Source: a virus
Virus record (IMG/VR): IMGVR_UViG_3300029827_000121
Span: 1-64,000 of that record
DNA length: 64,000 nucleotides
Reading direction: 5' to 3' (one strand)
Numbering within the stretch: the stretch's first letter is position 1; each line of letters starts with the position of its first letter. Of this stretch, positions 39,893 through 48,432 are shown one piece after another. The notes under the pieces were generated by a model that saw nothing but the letters and a program-made list of their open reading frames with translations, did no database searches and was not told the origin of the DNA. Both the position numbers and the translations under genes were made by a program.

Positions 39893-40962
39893 TGCTTTGG
39901 CAATCCAAAGTATAGGAATGCCCGGTGCGGTCAAGCATCGTTAATGCTATGTATTGCAGGGTGGTGTATGGCACAGGCATGGTATCGTTAGGCATAGTAA
40001 AGTTAAGCATAGGCAAGGTAAAGCTATGCATTGCCTAGTAATGGTTTGGTAAAGCAGGGCCGGATACGGTGGAGCAAAGCACAGGCTTGGCGAGGCGTTG
40101 TATCGTGTGGCACAGGCATAGAATAGTTAGGAGTGGCCGAGCAAAAGCCAAGTGATGTATTGTCCGGCAAAGGTAAAGCATAGTGCTATTTCGTTGCGTA
40201 GAGCAGAAGCGAGGCGAAGTATAGTAATTCGTAGTATAGCAAAGGAAGTGTACCGTTAAGTTGCGCGAAGCAAAGGCTGAGTGAAGCGTAGTTTTGCGCC
40301 GCAAAGGCAAAGCGAAGTTCCGTTCAGTACGGCAAAGGCATGGTTATGTTACATACTGTGAAGCCCTGCAAAGGCATAGTTTTGCGTGGTTTAGCGACGC
40401 AAAAGAAGTGTGAAGCCTTGTTTCGTATCGCCATGCGAAGGTATTGTACTGCGCAGTGCAGTCATGTATTGCAATGGTTGGGCGAAGCCCTGTCCAGTAT
40501 GGCAAAGCAAAAGCAGTGTATGGTGAAGCTGAGCTAGCAAAGGATCAGCATAGTTAAGTATCGCGATGCATTGAAAAGGCTATTCAATGTATAGTGTTGC
40601 AAAGGTAACGTGGAGTCAGGTGTTGTTTCGCGATGCAAAGGAAGAGCATAGTTGTGTTCCGTTCTGCAAAGGCAAAGCGAAGCGAAGTAGCGGCGTGTGA
40701 AGCATAGGCGAAACATGGTGGTGTTGAGTATAGTAATGCAAAGGCAAAGCGAAGCAAAGTAAGGTGTTGTGAAGCATAGGCAGGACATAGTGTGGTGCAG
40801 CATGGTAATGCAAAGGCGGAGTGAAGTAATGTAACGTACAGTTTCGCAGAGGCGTAGTAAAGTACCGTTGTGTTTGACAAAGCAAAGGTTCAGCAAAGCG
40901 TAGTATTTTATTGTTCAGCAAAAGCAAAGCTAAGTATCGTTCGGTCGTGCGAAGCAAAGGCG
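39893..40962 (+). repeat. Pentamer array 4
   Basis: About 1.07 kb. Early part uses ACAGGC and AAAGGT; later part prefers AAAGGC and AAAGGA. The 5-mer register is kept over most of the length, with more slips than array 2. It ends a few bases before the stop codon of the RusA-like gene, which runs the opposite way. Same plus-strand orientation as the other three arrays. Confidence 0.85.
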
Positions 40963-40964
40963 CA

Positions 40965-41345
40965 TTATACCTCTTCAATCACTATCACCGTCTGTTCTAC
41001 CGGCGATATTTCCGGTTTGTGGACCTGATAGCTTTCGATCTGGTCGGGCGAATCAGTTTCAAGTATTCCGCAATTAACGATTCCGTCGAGTGCAGCTTTT
41101 CCCGATATGTTATCAATGTCGGTCTTTTGCTTTCGGGTAGAATAAATATCGATATGAACAGGTGAATCAAATGTCTCACCCGAATACGCTGAAACGGGTT
41201 CATTTCGAGAAGCCGGTTCCATGTTGGTAACGGAATGGGGAGTATTATCTCCATTCTTTTTTTTTCGGTATGCATCAACGATCTGTTGCTTTATATGTTC
41301 CGGAATAGGATATTTATTCAATTCCGAGAGATTTCGAATTTTCAT
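40965..41345 (-). CDS. RusA-like Holliday junction resolvase
   Basis: 126 residues. The C-terminal half carries VHIDIYSTRKQKTDIDNISG followed by KAALDGIVNCGILETDSPDQ, the D-x-D-N and later D-D/D-S arrangement of RusA-family endonucleases. The first 55 residues are not part of the core. RusA enzymes resolve recombination junctions and concatemers before packaging. It is the last gene of the leftward operon. Confidence 0.65.
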   Translation of the reverse strand: MKIRNLSELNKYPIPEHIKQQIVDAYRKKKNGDNTPHSVTNMEPASRNEPVSAYSGETFDSPVHIDIYSTRKQKTDIDNISGKAALDGIVNCGILETDSPDQIESYQVHKPEISPVEQTVIVIEEV

Positions 41346-41349
41346 GCTA

Positions 41350-41439
41350 TCACTTGCAATAGTAAATCAGATACAGTAACATCCACATTACGAAAACCGT
41401 TCCTATCGCCGCGAGTATCCAACCGGGTTTATCCATCAT
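41350..41439 (-). CDS. 29-residue single-span membrane peptide
   Basis: ATG at 41439 (or 41436) to TGA at 41350, ending 4 bp before the RusA-like start. The product is MMDKPGWILAAIG followed by a hydrophobic VFVMWMLLYLIYY and a C-K end: a single transmembrane helix. GGGGGG lies directly before ATG as a possible ribosome site. Phage lysis and envelope proteins can be this short, but no function can be assigned. Confidence 0.4.
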   Translation of the reverse strand: MMDKPGWILAAIGTVFVMWMLLYLIYYCK

Positions 41440-41451
41440 CCCCCCAATATT

Positions 41452-41724
41452 TCATTTCAAAACACCATTTAATAATTCTTTATTAACCTGTTTTATGGCT
41501 TCTTTATATAAAGAAATCTGTCTTTCTTCCTTATAATGCTCTACCAATCTGTTGAGAATTTCGACAAGCTTATAATGTTCTTTGCAAAATCCATTTTTAT
41601 TTTTTCCATTTTTATTTAATTTCAACATTAAATAATCAAATCCCATTTTACCTATATGGGCAATAGACATCGCTCCCACGCCTATTAATGCACCTTGAAC
41701 TTCTGGATGTATCATGTTATTCAT
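41452..41724 (-). CDS. Small protein with N-terminal hydrophobic segment
   Basis: About 90 residues from the ATG at 41724 (MNNMIHPEVQGALIGVGAMS). A weak membrane segment precedes a charged, helical rest (YKLVEILNRLVEHYKEERQ). It overlaps the end of the 1635-residue protein by 8 nt, and its genomic position resembles that of small holin or spanin-like genes, though evidence is thin. Confidence 0.5.
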   Translation of the reverse strand: MNNMIHPEVQGALIGVGAMSIAHIGKMGFDYLMLKLNKNGKNKNGFCKEHYKLVEILNRLVEHYKEERQISLYKEAIKQVNKELLNGVLK

Positions 41725-44700
41725 TCCCCGGCATGGCACTACGCCGCTGCATTTCAGTTACGTATTTCCTCTGTCCCGTTTTAGGCACCTTTTTCATATA
41801 CTCAACCTGACTACCAGTTAATAATTCCTTTTTTCTGTCGATCAACTCTTTTCTTTTGTTTTCATCGGTCGTATTCCGCAATTCGGAATCAATTATTTTT
41901 CTCTGCGCGGTATTGTTTTTGAACCATGTATTCAATTGCAACCCTTCGAAACCGTTTTCTTTGGCGGTCTTCACCAACGCTTCAACATCATTAATCGCCC
42001 TTTGTTGTTTATCGGTTAATGCCATATTATCTTTTCGTGCTTTCAAACCCTCACTTACATTATCTCCATACTCATCCAGAATATCATAAAACTTCGTTCG
42101 ATAATATTCATTCGCCGCCTCTATCGGTCCCGCGACTTCGAAATGTTCCGATAATTTTTGAGTCAATGGATTTACTTCATAAATACCGAAAGCTCTTTTT
42201 ATATTAAACGGTCCTTCCGTTAACCAATCCAATAACGGATTTTTCGTCGGATCGCCACCTTTTTTGGTACGGGTATATTGAGCGATCGGCGTAATGAGTT
42301 TTTCCCCTAAATAACCAATAGTATATCGTTTTCCATATTTGCTGAATATCCCTTCCCTATGTACCGCATCCGGCATTATTTTTCGATGAGTAAATGGATC
42401 TTCGTTTGATTGCAACCCTTGCCACGCTTGAATCAGCGGATTCATTAAAGAACCGATATTTTCGGGTGCCCCGCCGCGTATGGCATCCCAAAATTCTCCG
42501 GCAGCCTGTTTCGACGTAATTCTTTCGGCTTTCATATCGGAAGCGATTTTATTCATTTTATCCAAACCAAGCCAACTCATCGCCATGTCAACCGGTTGTT
42601 GCGGTGCCCAAACGACTACATTGCCATCCTTGTTTTTAAATAAATTCAGATGCCACCGTTCACGAAGATAATCGGGCAATTGCATTTCCATGTCTTTTTT
42701 ATTTTCAGACAAATTATTATACGCCCATTGCGCCGCATAAGCGGCAAGGATCGGCGTTGCGGTTTTTAATGCTTTATGCGTTCCTTCATTTCTCGTGATC
42801 GCCCGTGCATAATTGCGAAAATTCCCTTCATGAAAACGTACAAACGGCATCAATCCCCGGCTAAGAAACAATTGATACGATCTTGGTACAGCCAAATAAT
42901 CAACCAATACTTCTCTCGCGACTTTCCCAGCCGCCGATTCATTATCCAACCCTTTCAAATTTAATCCGGCCAAATTTTGTACCGCTTCGCCTTTATCTAC
43001 CCTGTCCAACTGATGCGCCAATATGGAAAGCCGCATCAAGGATTCCCGATATTCCGATGCCGTTTTATATTTTTCGGACAAACTTTTTAAAATCCCATAT
43101 CTGAGTTCGGATGTCATCCCACTTCGAGCAACATCTTTTTGCAAAGCAACATCGTATAATTTCTGTTCAAAACTATTCAGAGTAATATTTTTACCGATGC
43201 CTTGAGGATAAAATATTTTCATCGCCACACGGCTGGATTGCGGCAAATAAGTATATGCATGAGGATCAAAAACCAGAGTGGATATTCCATCACCCATTAT
43301 ATTACCCATCTGATACGGTAATGCAGCCGTCGCTAATGTAAAACCTTTCCATTTCTGAGTTAAATGTCCGATATTATAAATCGCATCCATAAAAGGCGGA
43401 CTTTTTTCAATGAGATTATCAAGATCAACGGCTATTTCCTTCGGTAATAAATACAATTGAGGTTTGCCCATCGCCGTAATTTCTCTTACCGATTTTCCTC
43501 CAAACGGCCCTTTCGTTTCCAGCCAATCCTTAACAAGCATATCTTCCTGTTGCGCTTTTTCCAGCAAACCTTCACTGATTGCACGCGCCCGGTATCTCGT
43601 TTTCTTCCATTCCATCACCTTGTATCGTTTACCATCTATTACCGTTTCGTATCCTTTATAAAATTTTTGACGTTCTTCCGGCGTAACACGACTTGTTGCA
43701 TCATATTTCAATGCCTGCTTTGTAAACCAATCCTCTTGTGCGTTATCAGCTAAAACCTTTGCGATATGGGTCCATACAACGCTGTCGTCAGATGATATCA
43801 ATCGTTTCGATCCGACCGCTTTTTTCGTATACGGTCGATACGGTTCGCCGAATTTTCTATTCATCGGCGTTTTCAAACCAAGCATGAATTCAGGAGTATA
43901 ATCAAGAACTTTATGAGGAAAATAATCTACTTCAAGAGCTGCTTCCGGCAATTTACCACGCGCTACAAGTTCTTTACCAATACCCTGTAAAACCGTTCTC
44001 ATATCTTCCACGGCATCGAGAACTTCTTTGCTTGAATTTTTTTCAACCCAATCCAGATGCTTTTGCACCTGTTCAACATTTAAATCATTCTCAAGCGTCT
44101 GACCTTTTAGTCCCCGCAATTTCAAATTTCTCAATAAAAGAATATCAGTTGCTTTTCTGACTCCCCGCTTTCCTTCACTTTTAAACAATTTTGACAGAGA
44201 TGCATAGCGATATTTAGCAACCGTTTCAAACAATCCTCTTCTCATCGTATCGAATTCGGTACGCCGATCATCCCTGTATTGAGGATAGCTTTCAACATCG
44301 CTTTCATATTTGGTAAAGCTTTTTTTAATCGATCCGATCGTGGCATTAATTGATTTTTTTATTTTTTCAATGGGATTTAACGATTCATATCTTCCCGCTT
44401 CCAATGTTTCCGCAACCTTTTTTTCTCCACCTTCAACAACTTTTTTTTCTCCGGGAAGCTGTAAAAAACCTCTCTGTGCCTCCGCTCGTTCAAATTCAGA
44501 TACATCCTGTGATTTTTTATTCATTTCATTATCGGCATTTTTCATTTCATCCGATCTGAATCGAATCGTCTTTTCAACAGTTTCTTCCGGTGAAACCGGT
44601 TTCGACTCTATCTCTTTTGTCAACCTTTCTACTTCTGCTGTAACCTTTTCCGATTCAACATCTATAGTGGATTTTTTGTAATTTTCCATCTTACGAGCAA

Positions 44701-46624
44701 TATCAATAGCTTTTTCAATTTGTGATCTTGGTCCCTTTATTCCCTCCGCTCCTAACGAAAATGGAACATTAAGGCGTCTTGCTTCTTTAATAAGTTCATC
44801 CCCTGTCATTTTAGAGGTATTTTTCAATTCGGTTTCCGTCGGCGGTTTTCTGATTTTTTCAATATTTTCTATTTTAGGCTTTATTTTTGATAAATCATAT
44901 ATTTGTAAAGAAGGCTGAGACGCATCATTACCTTCCGGTCCTACTGCATTAGGATAAACAATATTATCTTTTTCATTTTTATAATCAATTTCCAAAGAAT
45001 TTTTTAAATCACCAGTAACTTCCCATGTTGTAATATTTTTTCCTCCAAAATATTCTGCCGCACTTTTAGTAGGAGCAAGCCACATTCCTCTATGTGGTTT
45101 AAAACCAGGATTTTGATCTCCATGATACCAAATTCTTTTTTTCTGTGCTTCTTTAAATTGTTCATTAGGATTTTTACTCCATATTATATTTCTTGTAATT
45201 TCAATACCACTTTTAGTTGTTGTTTCGAATTCAGCTTGTTCGGCTTCAATCACCTTTGATATTGACGGCGTTTGCGTCGCTTCAAGGGATTTCCTGATGT
45301 TTTCATCGATGCGTTGGCTTGCCTGCGGGGTAAGTTCCCATTCTTTCGTTTTTCCGGAATTGAGAAGCTTTTTTAATTCATTTCGTTGTGCTTGTTGCTG
45401 TACTTCAAATGTCTTCCCTGAAGCAACATCCCTTATGGCGAATCCGGCGGATGAAGCAAGAGTAATTATTTCATTTTTCCACCATCTTTTTGAACCGACA
45501 TCCTGTCCCCTTATTTTTCCAGAAACGATATCATATACCAAATCACCAAGAGGTTGTGCTATTAATTGTAAAGGTCCGGCAGGAACGACAATTTCGGGAA
45601 TTATCGATACCAATCCTCCCCCGCTCTGTTGCGCGACATCTCCTATAGCCTCGCCGATTTCTTTTCTTCCTATATTTTGTTCAGCGGCGATCGCACCGGC
45701 GGTAGTTAATCTCGTAATGGCATTAGTCAATAAAGGAGATTTTGAAATGATTGTTTTTCCAAGAAGCTTATTCAATGCTCCCGCGCCAATCAAAGCCTGA
45801 CTTGCCGTTCCAGCGAATTGCCCCGCACCGAATCGTATCGGAGCGGCCTGTTGCGTTTTTTCTATTTCTCTTTTGGTTTCTTTCGGAAAAAAAGTCGGTG
45901 CCAAAGTTGATTGCAATATCCCCATAGCGAAAGCATTCGCTTCTTTATCTTCTTTTAATAATTTTTCAAGCTCTCCATTCACCGCAATTTTTTGATCATC
46001 AGGCAATTTGTTAATTAAATTAATACCTATATCCAACGGCAAGGATTTCAATTCAAGCGCTTTTGCACGGGGATCTTGAATACTGTAAAATCTTGATTCG
46101 ATAGCCTTTATTTGCGGTTCAGCGCTTAATTGAGGAATGGGAATTTGTCCCGGTTCCGGCTTTTGTTCCGGTTTTTCAATTGTTTCAGAAGGTTCAAAAG
46201 ATCGCGTTGCGCCAATTGGTTTTTTCGATTCATCCATCGGCTCTTCCTGCGGAATAATTTTTTCCGCAAAACCTTTAATCGCTTCCACGCCTTTCCCAAC
46301 GAATTCTTTCCCCCGTTCAAGAAGCGAAGGCGTCTCTATATAATTTTTAATATCGGGTTTTTTTTCTATGGCTTTATCAACCAATTCCTTATCATCAATT
46401 GAAGCGTATTCCGGATGAAGTTCCTTTAATTTGGCGGCGAATTCTTTGACGGTATATTTGGTTGGAGAAGAAACAGGAGTGATTTCTTCCTTTATAATAT
46501 ATTGCTCAAGTTCAGGTTTTTTTGATAATGCCTTTTCCACCAATATATTATTATCAAGATTTTTGTATTGCGGATATTTATTTTTAAGCTCTTCCGCGAA
46601 TTCATCAACCGTATATTGCTTCAC
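41717..46624 (-). CDS. Giant internal-virion protein with ART-like domain
   Basis: 1635 residues. The N-terminus holds two repeats (TVDEFAEELKNKYPQYKNLD and TVKEFAAKLKELHPEYASID). A hydrophobic, Gly/Ala-rich region near residues 280-340 could insert in membranes. Around residue 500 lies WYHGDQNPGFKPHRGMWLAP with AEYFGG, the layout of polyvalent-protein ADP-ribosyltransferase domains. Then come long coiled helices and a C-terminal region with further hydrophobic stretches. By position after the tail genes it should be an ejection or DNA-delivery protein. Start ATGA-coupled. Confidence 0.6.
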   Translation of the reverse strand: MKQYTVDEFAEELKNKYPQYKNLDNNILVEKALSKKPELEQYIIKEEITPVSSPTKYTVKEFAAKLKELHPEYASIDDKELVDKAIEKKPDIKNYIETPSLLERGKEFVGKGVEAIKGFAEKIIPQEEPMDESKKPIGATRSFEPSETIEKPEQKPEPGQIPIPQLSAEPQIKAIESRFYSIQDPRAKALELKSLPLDIGINLINKLPDDQKIAVNGELEKLLKEDKEANAFAMGILQSTLAPTFFPKETKREIEKTQQAAPIRFGAGQFAGTASQALIGAGALNKLLGKTIISKSPLLTNAITRLTTAGAIAAEQNIGRKEIGEAIGDVAQQSGGGLVSIIPEIVVPAGPLQLIAQPLGDLVYDIVSGKIRGQDVGSKRWWKNEIITLASSAGFAIRDVASGKTFEVQQQAQRNELKKLLNSGKTKEWELTPQASQRIDENIRKSLEATQTPSISKVIEAEQAEFETTTKSGIEITRNIIWSKNPNEQFKEAQKKRIWYHGDQNPGFKPHRGMWLAPTKSAAEYFGGKNITTWEVTGDLKNSLEIDYKNEKDNIVYPNAVGPEGNDASQPSLQIYDLSKIKPKIENIEKIRKPPTETELKNTSKMTGDELIKEARRLNVPFSLGAEGIKGPRSQIEKAIDIARKMENYKKSTIDVESEKVTAEVERLTKEIESKPVSPEETVEKTIRFRSDEMKNADNEMNKKSQDVSEFERAEAQRGFLQLPGEKKVVEGGEKKVAETLEAGRYESLNPIEKIKKSINATIGSIKKSFTKYESDVESYPQYRDDRRTEFDTMRRGLFETVAKYRYASLSKLFKSEGKRGVRKATDILLLRNLKLRGLKGQTLENDLNVEQVQKHLDWVEKNSSKEVLDAVEDMRTVLQGIGKELVARGKLPEAALEVDYFPHKVLDYTPEFMLGLKTPMNRKFGEPYRPYTKKAVGSKRLISSDDSVVWTHIAKVLADNAQEDWFTKQALKYDATSRVTPEERQKFYKGYETVIDGKRYKVMEWKKTRYRARAISEGLLEKAQQEDMLVKDWLETKGPFGGKSVREITAMGKPQLYLLPKEIAVDLDNLIEKSPPFMDAIYNIGHLTQKWKGFTLATAALPYQMGNIMGDGISTLVFDPHAYTYLPQSSRVAMKIFYPQGIGKNITLNSFEQKLYDVALQKDVARSGMTSELRYGILKSLSEKYKTASEYRESLMRLSILAHQLDRVDKGEAVQNLAGLNLKGLDNESAAGKVAREVLVDYLAVPRSYQLFLSRGLMPFVRFHEGNFRNYARAITRNEGTHKALKTATPILAAYAAQWAYNNLSENKKDMEMQLPDYLRERWHLNLFKNKDGNVVVWAPQQPVDMAMSWLGLDKMNKIASDMKAERITSKQAAGEFWDAIRGGAPENIGSLMNPLIQAWQGLQSNEDPFTHRKIMPDAVHREGIFSKYGKRYTIGYLGEKLITPIAQYTRTKKGGDPTKNPLLDWLTEGPFNIKRAFGIYEVNPLTQKLSEHFEVAGPIEAANEYYRTKFYDILDEYGDNVSEGLKARKDNMALTDKQQRAINDVEALVKTAKENGFEGLQLNTWFKNNTAQRKIIDSELRNTTDENKRKELIDRKKELLTGSQVEYMKKVPKTGQRKYVTEMQRRSAMPGNE

Positions 46625-48030
46625 TGCAATCCGCCCAATCCGCTGAAAATATCCTCACTTTGCGATGAAGGCGTTTTCTCGATAACTCCATATACCTGAT
46701 TTTGTAATTGCTGCATCTCATTTAATACCGATTGAATTTCAGCATCAGATGGACGCGGCGCACCTTTCGCCCGCGCTATCGCTCCCACTTCTTCCGGAAA
46801 AGCATAAGCAAGAGCTATTCTTTTTTGCGGATCTCTTAAAATAGCCCTCGCCGCTTCAGCAATGCCGCTTGTCTGCTTAAGAACATCAATACCATATTCG
46901 CCTTCGATAACTTTAAAGAGATTAGGAAATTGCTGTTTCGCCATTTTTTCTAAAGCATTCTGCAACTCTTTACCTAATTTCCAATCGGGAGTCGGTGTCG
47001 GAGCTCCTTTTCTCCGTGCATTCATTTCTTCCCGCTTTTTCATTTCATCATAAGCGGTTTCCCAACCTTTCTGCCAATCCTCTTCTTTCGCAACGAGACG
47101 ATCGATATCCTCTTTCATACGCCCTAAAAATTCATCGTTATGCGCGAGCTGTTGCGGAATGTTAAGTTCTTGTGAAATCTGATCGATTTCCATCTCCAGA
47201 TCTTTTTGTTTTCCCTGTTCGATCTGTTTCATGGATAAACCTTCGGATTTGCTGACGGTTTTTATCAAATCTTCAAGCGTCGATTTTTTGGATTTTAATT
47301 TATCCACCGCTTTCTGACTTTCAATTATCGCCGTATGAAATCCGGCACCCTTATCGATTCCCGACATCGTTTTTATATTATTTTCCCGTTCTTTTACCGA
47401 TGCTTCTCTTTCAGTTTCGAATGTTTTTAACGGTTGTTGATAAACGGATTCAGTGGTTTTTACCCGCGCTCCGACCGATTCGGGAATCATTTTTCGCGTT
47501 TCCGGTTCCAATGCTTCATATCCCTTTTCATACTCTTCATATCTCATCGGACGCTGAATTGTTTGCTGTTCCATGGGAACTTCACCGACACGTTCGCCTT
47601 GTTGTATAGGCGGTCCTTCAGCTTGTATCTGTCTTGTTTCGGAAACAGGCTGTTCAGCAGCTTTCGTGAATTGCGTGGCTTTTGTTTTTTTCTGCAATTC
47701 TTCAATATATTTATCCGCCGATAAAGAAGCAGCCAACAGATTTTTTAAATTATCCTCGCTCGACATACCCTCCATGGGAGAAGGTAATTTCTTCATGGCG
47801 GTAATTCTGGCTTTCTCATCCGATATGGAAGGATCGGCTTCCTTCATTTCCGTTACAAATCTGTTTACCGTCTCTTTATAAAGACCGTTGATTTTTTCAT
47901 TGATACCTTTTTGTTTCGATATCTCGGCTATTTTCGAAGCGGTATCCACTACGGCTTTTTCAATACCGGAAGTCATACCGCCAATAACATTCGCTCTTGC
48001 TACTGAAAATTGATATGGATCGTAAGGCAT
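46621..48030 (-). CDS. Putative internal virion/ejection protein
   Basis: 469 residues, mostly helical and highly charged, with long coiled-coil segments and no signal peptide. MPYDPYQFSVARANVIGGMT start; middle DQISQELNIPQQLAHNDEFL. Gly-poor, Glu/Lys/Gln-rich composition fits an ejection protein of podoviruses. ATGA overlap with the giant protein downstream. Confidence 0.5.
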   Translation of the reverse strand: MPYDPYQFSVARANVIGGMTSGIEKAVVDTASKIAEISKQKGINEKINGLYKETVNRFVTEMKEADPSISDEKARITAMKKLPSPMEGMSSEDNLKNLLAASLSADKYIEELQKKTKATQFTKAAEQPVSETRQIQAEGPPIQQGERVGEVPMEQQTIQRPMRYEEYEKGYEALEPETRKMIPESVGARVKTTESVYQQPLKTFETEREASVKERENNIKTMSGIDKGAGFHTAIIESQKAVDKLKSKKSTLEDLIKTVSKSEGLSMKQIEQGKQKDLEMEIDQISQELNIPQQLAHNDEFLGRMKEDIDRLVAKEEDWQKGWETAYDEMKKREEMNARRKGAPTPTPDWKLGKELQNALEKMAKQQFPNLFKVIEGEYGIDVLKQTSGIAEAARAILRDPQKRIALAYAFPEEVGAIARAKGAPRPSDAEIQSVLNEMQQLQNQVYGVIEKTPSSQSEDIFSGLGGLQ

Positions 48031-48031
48031 A

Positions 48032-48418
48032 TTAATTCCTCAATCCTTTAAGACGGTTTATATATAAATCTTTTAATTGCTCGTTTTTATCAAGGATGCC
48101 GGTAAGATTTTTCACCTGTTCCCGAAAAGCAGCTCTCGCGTATTCATTTTTCGTCATGGCAAGTTCCGTCTGTTTCAAACCCAATGATTCATTGAACTGC
48201 CGTTTCTCTTCCGCGAGATTTTGCCGTTGCAAAGAAAGCGATTGCCGTGAAAGTCCCGCTTCAAGATTAAAACGCCGTGCGCTTTCGGCAAGTTCTCCCT
48301 GATACTGTTCCTTAGCCGCCGCTTCTCCCCGTTTAAGAGTCTTCATCTGAAGACCGCCGCCTATCAGAGTCGAAGCGATTCCCGCTATTCCCGTTATTAC
48401 CGCCGCCGCTATTGACAT
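48032..48418 (-). CDS. Small membrane-associated virion protein
   Basis: 128 residues. N-terminus MSIAAAVITGIAGIASTLIG is Gly/Ala-rich and hydrophobic, like the membrane-insertion helices of ejection proteins, followed by a long amphipathic coiled coil (RQSLSLQRQNLAEEKRQFNE). Located between two larger ejection candidates. Confidence 0.5.
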   Translation of the reverse strand: MSIAAAVITGIAGIASTLIGGGLQMKTLKRGEAAAKEQYQGELAESARRFNLEAGLSRQSLSLQRQNLAEEKRQFNESLGLKQTELAMTKNEYARAAFREQVKNLTGILDKNEQLKDLYINRLKGLRN

Positions 48419-48432
48419 AATCTCTCCCTATA

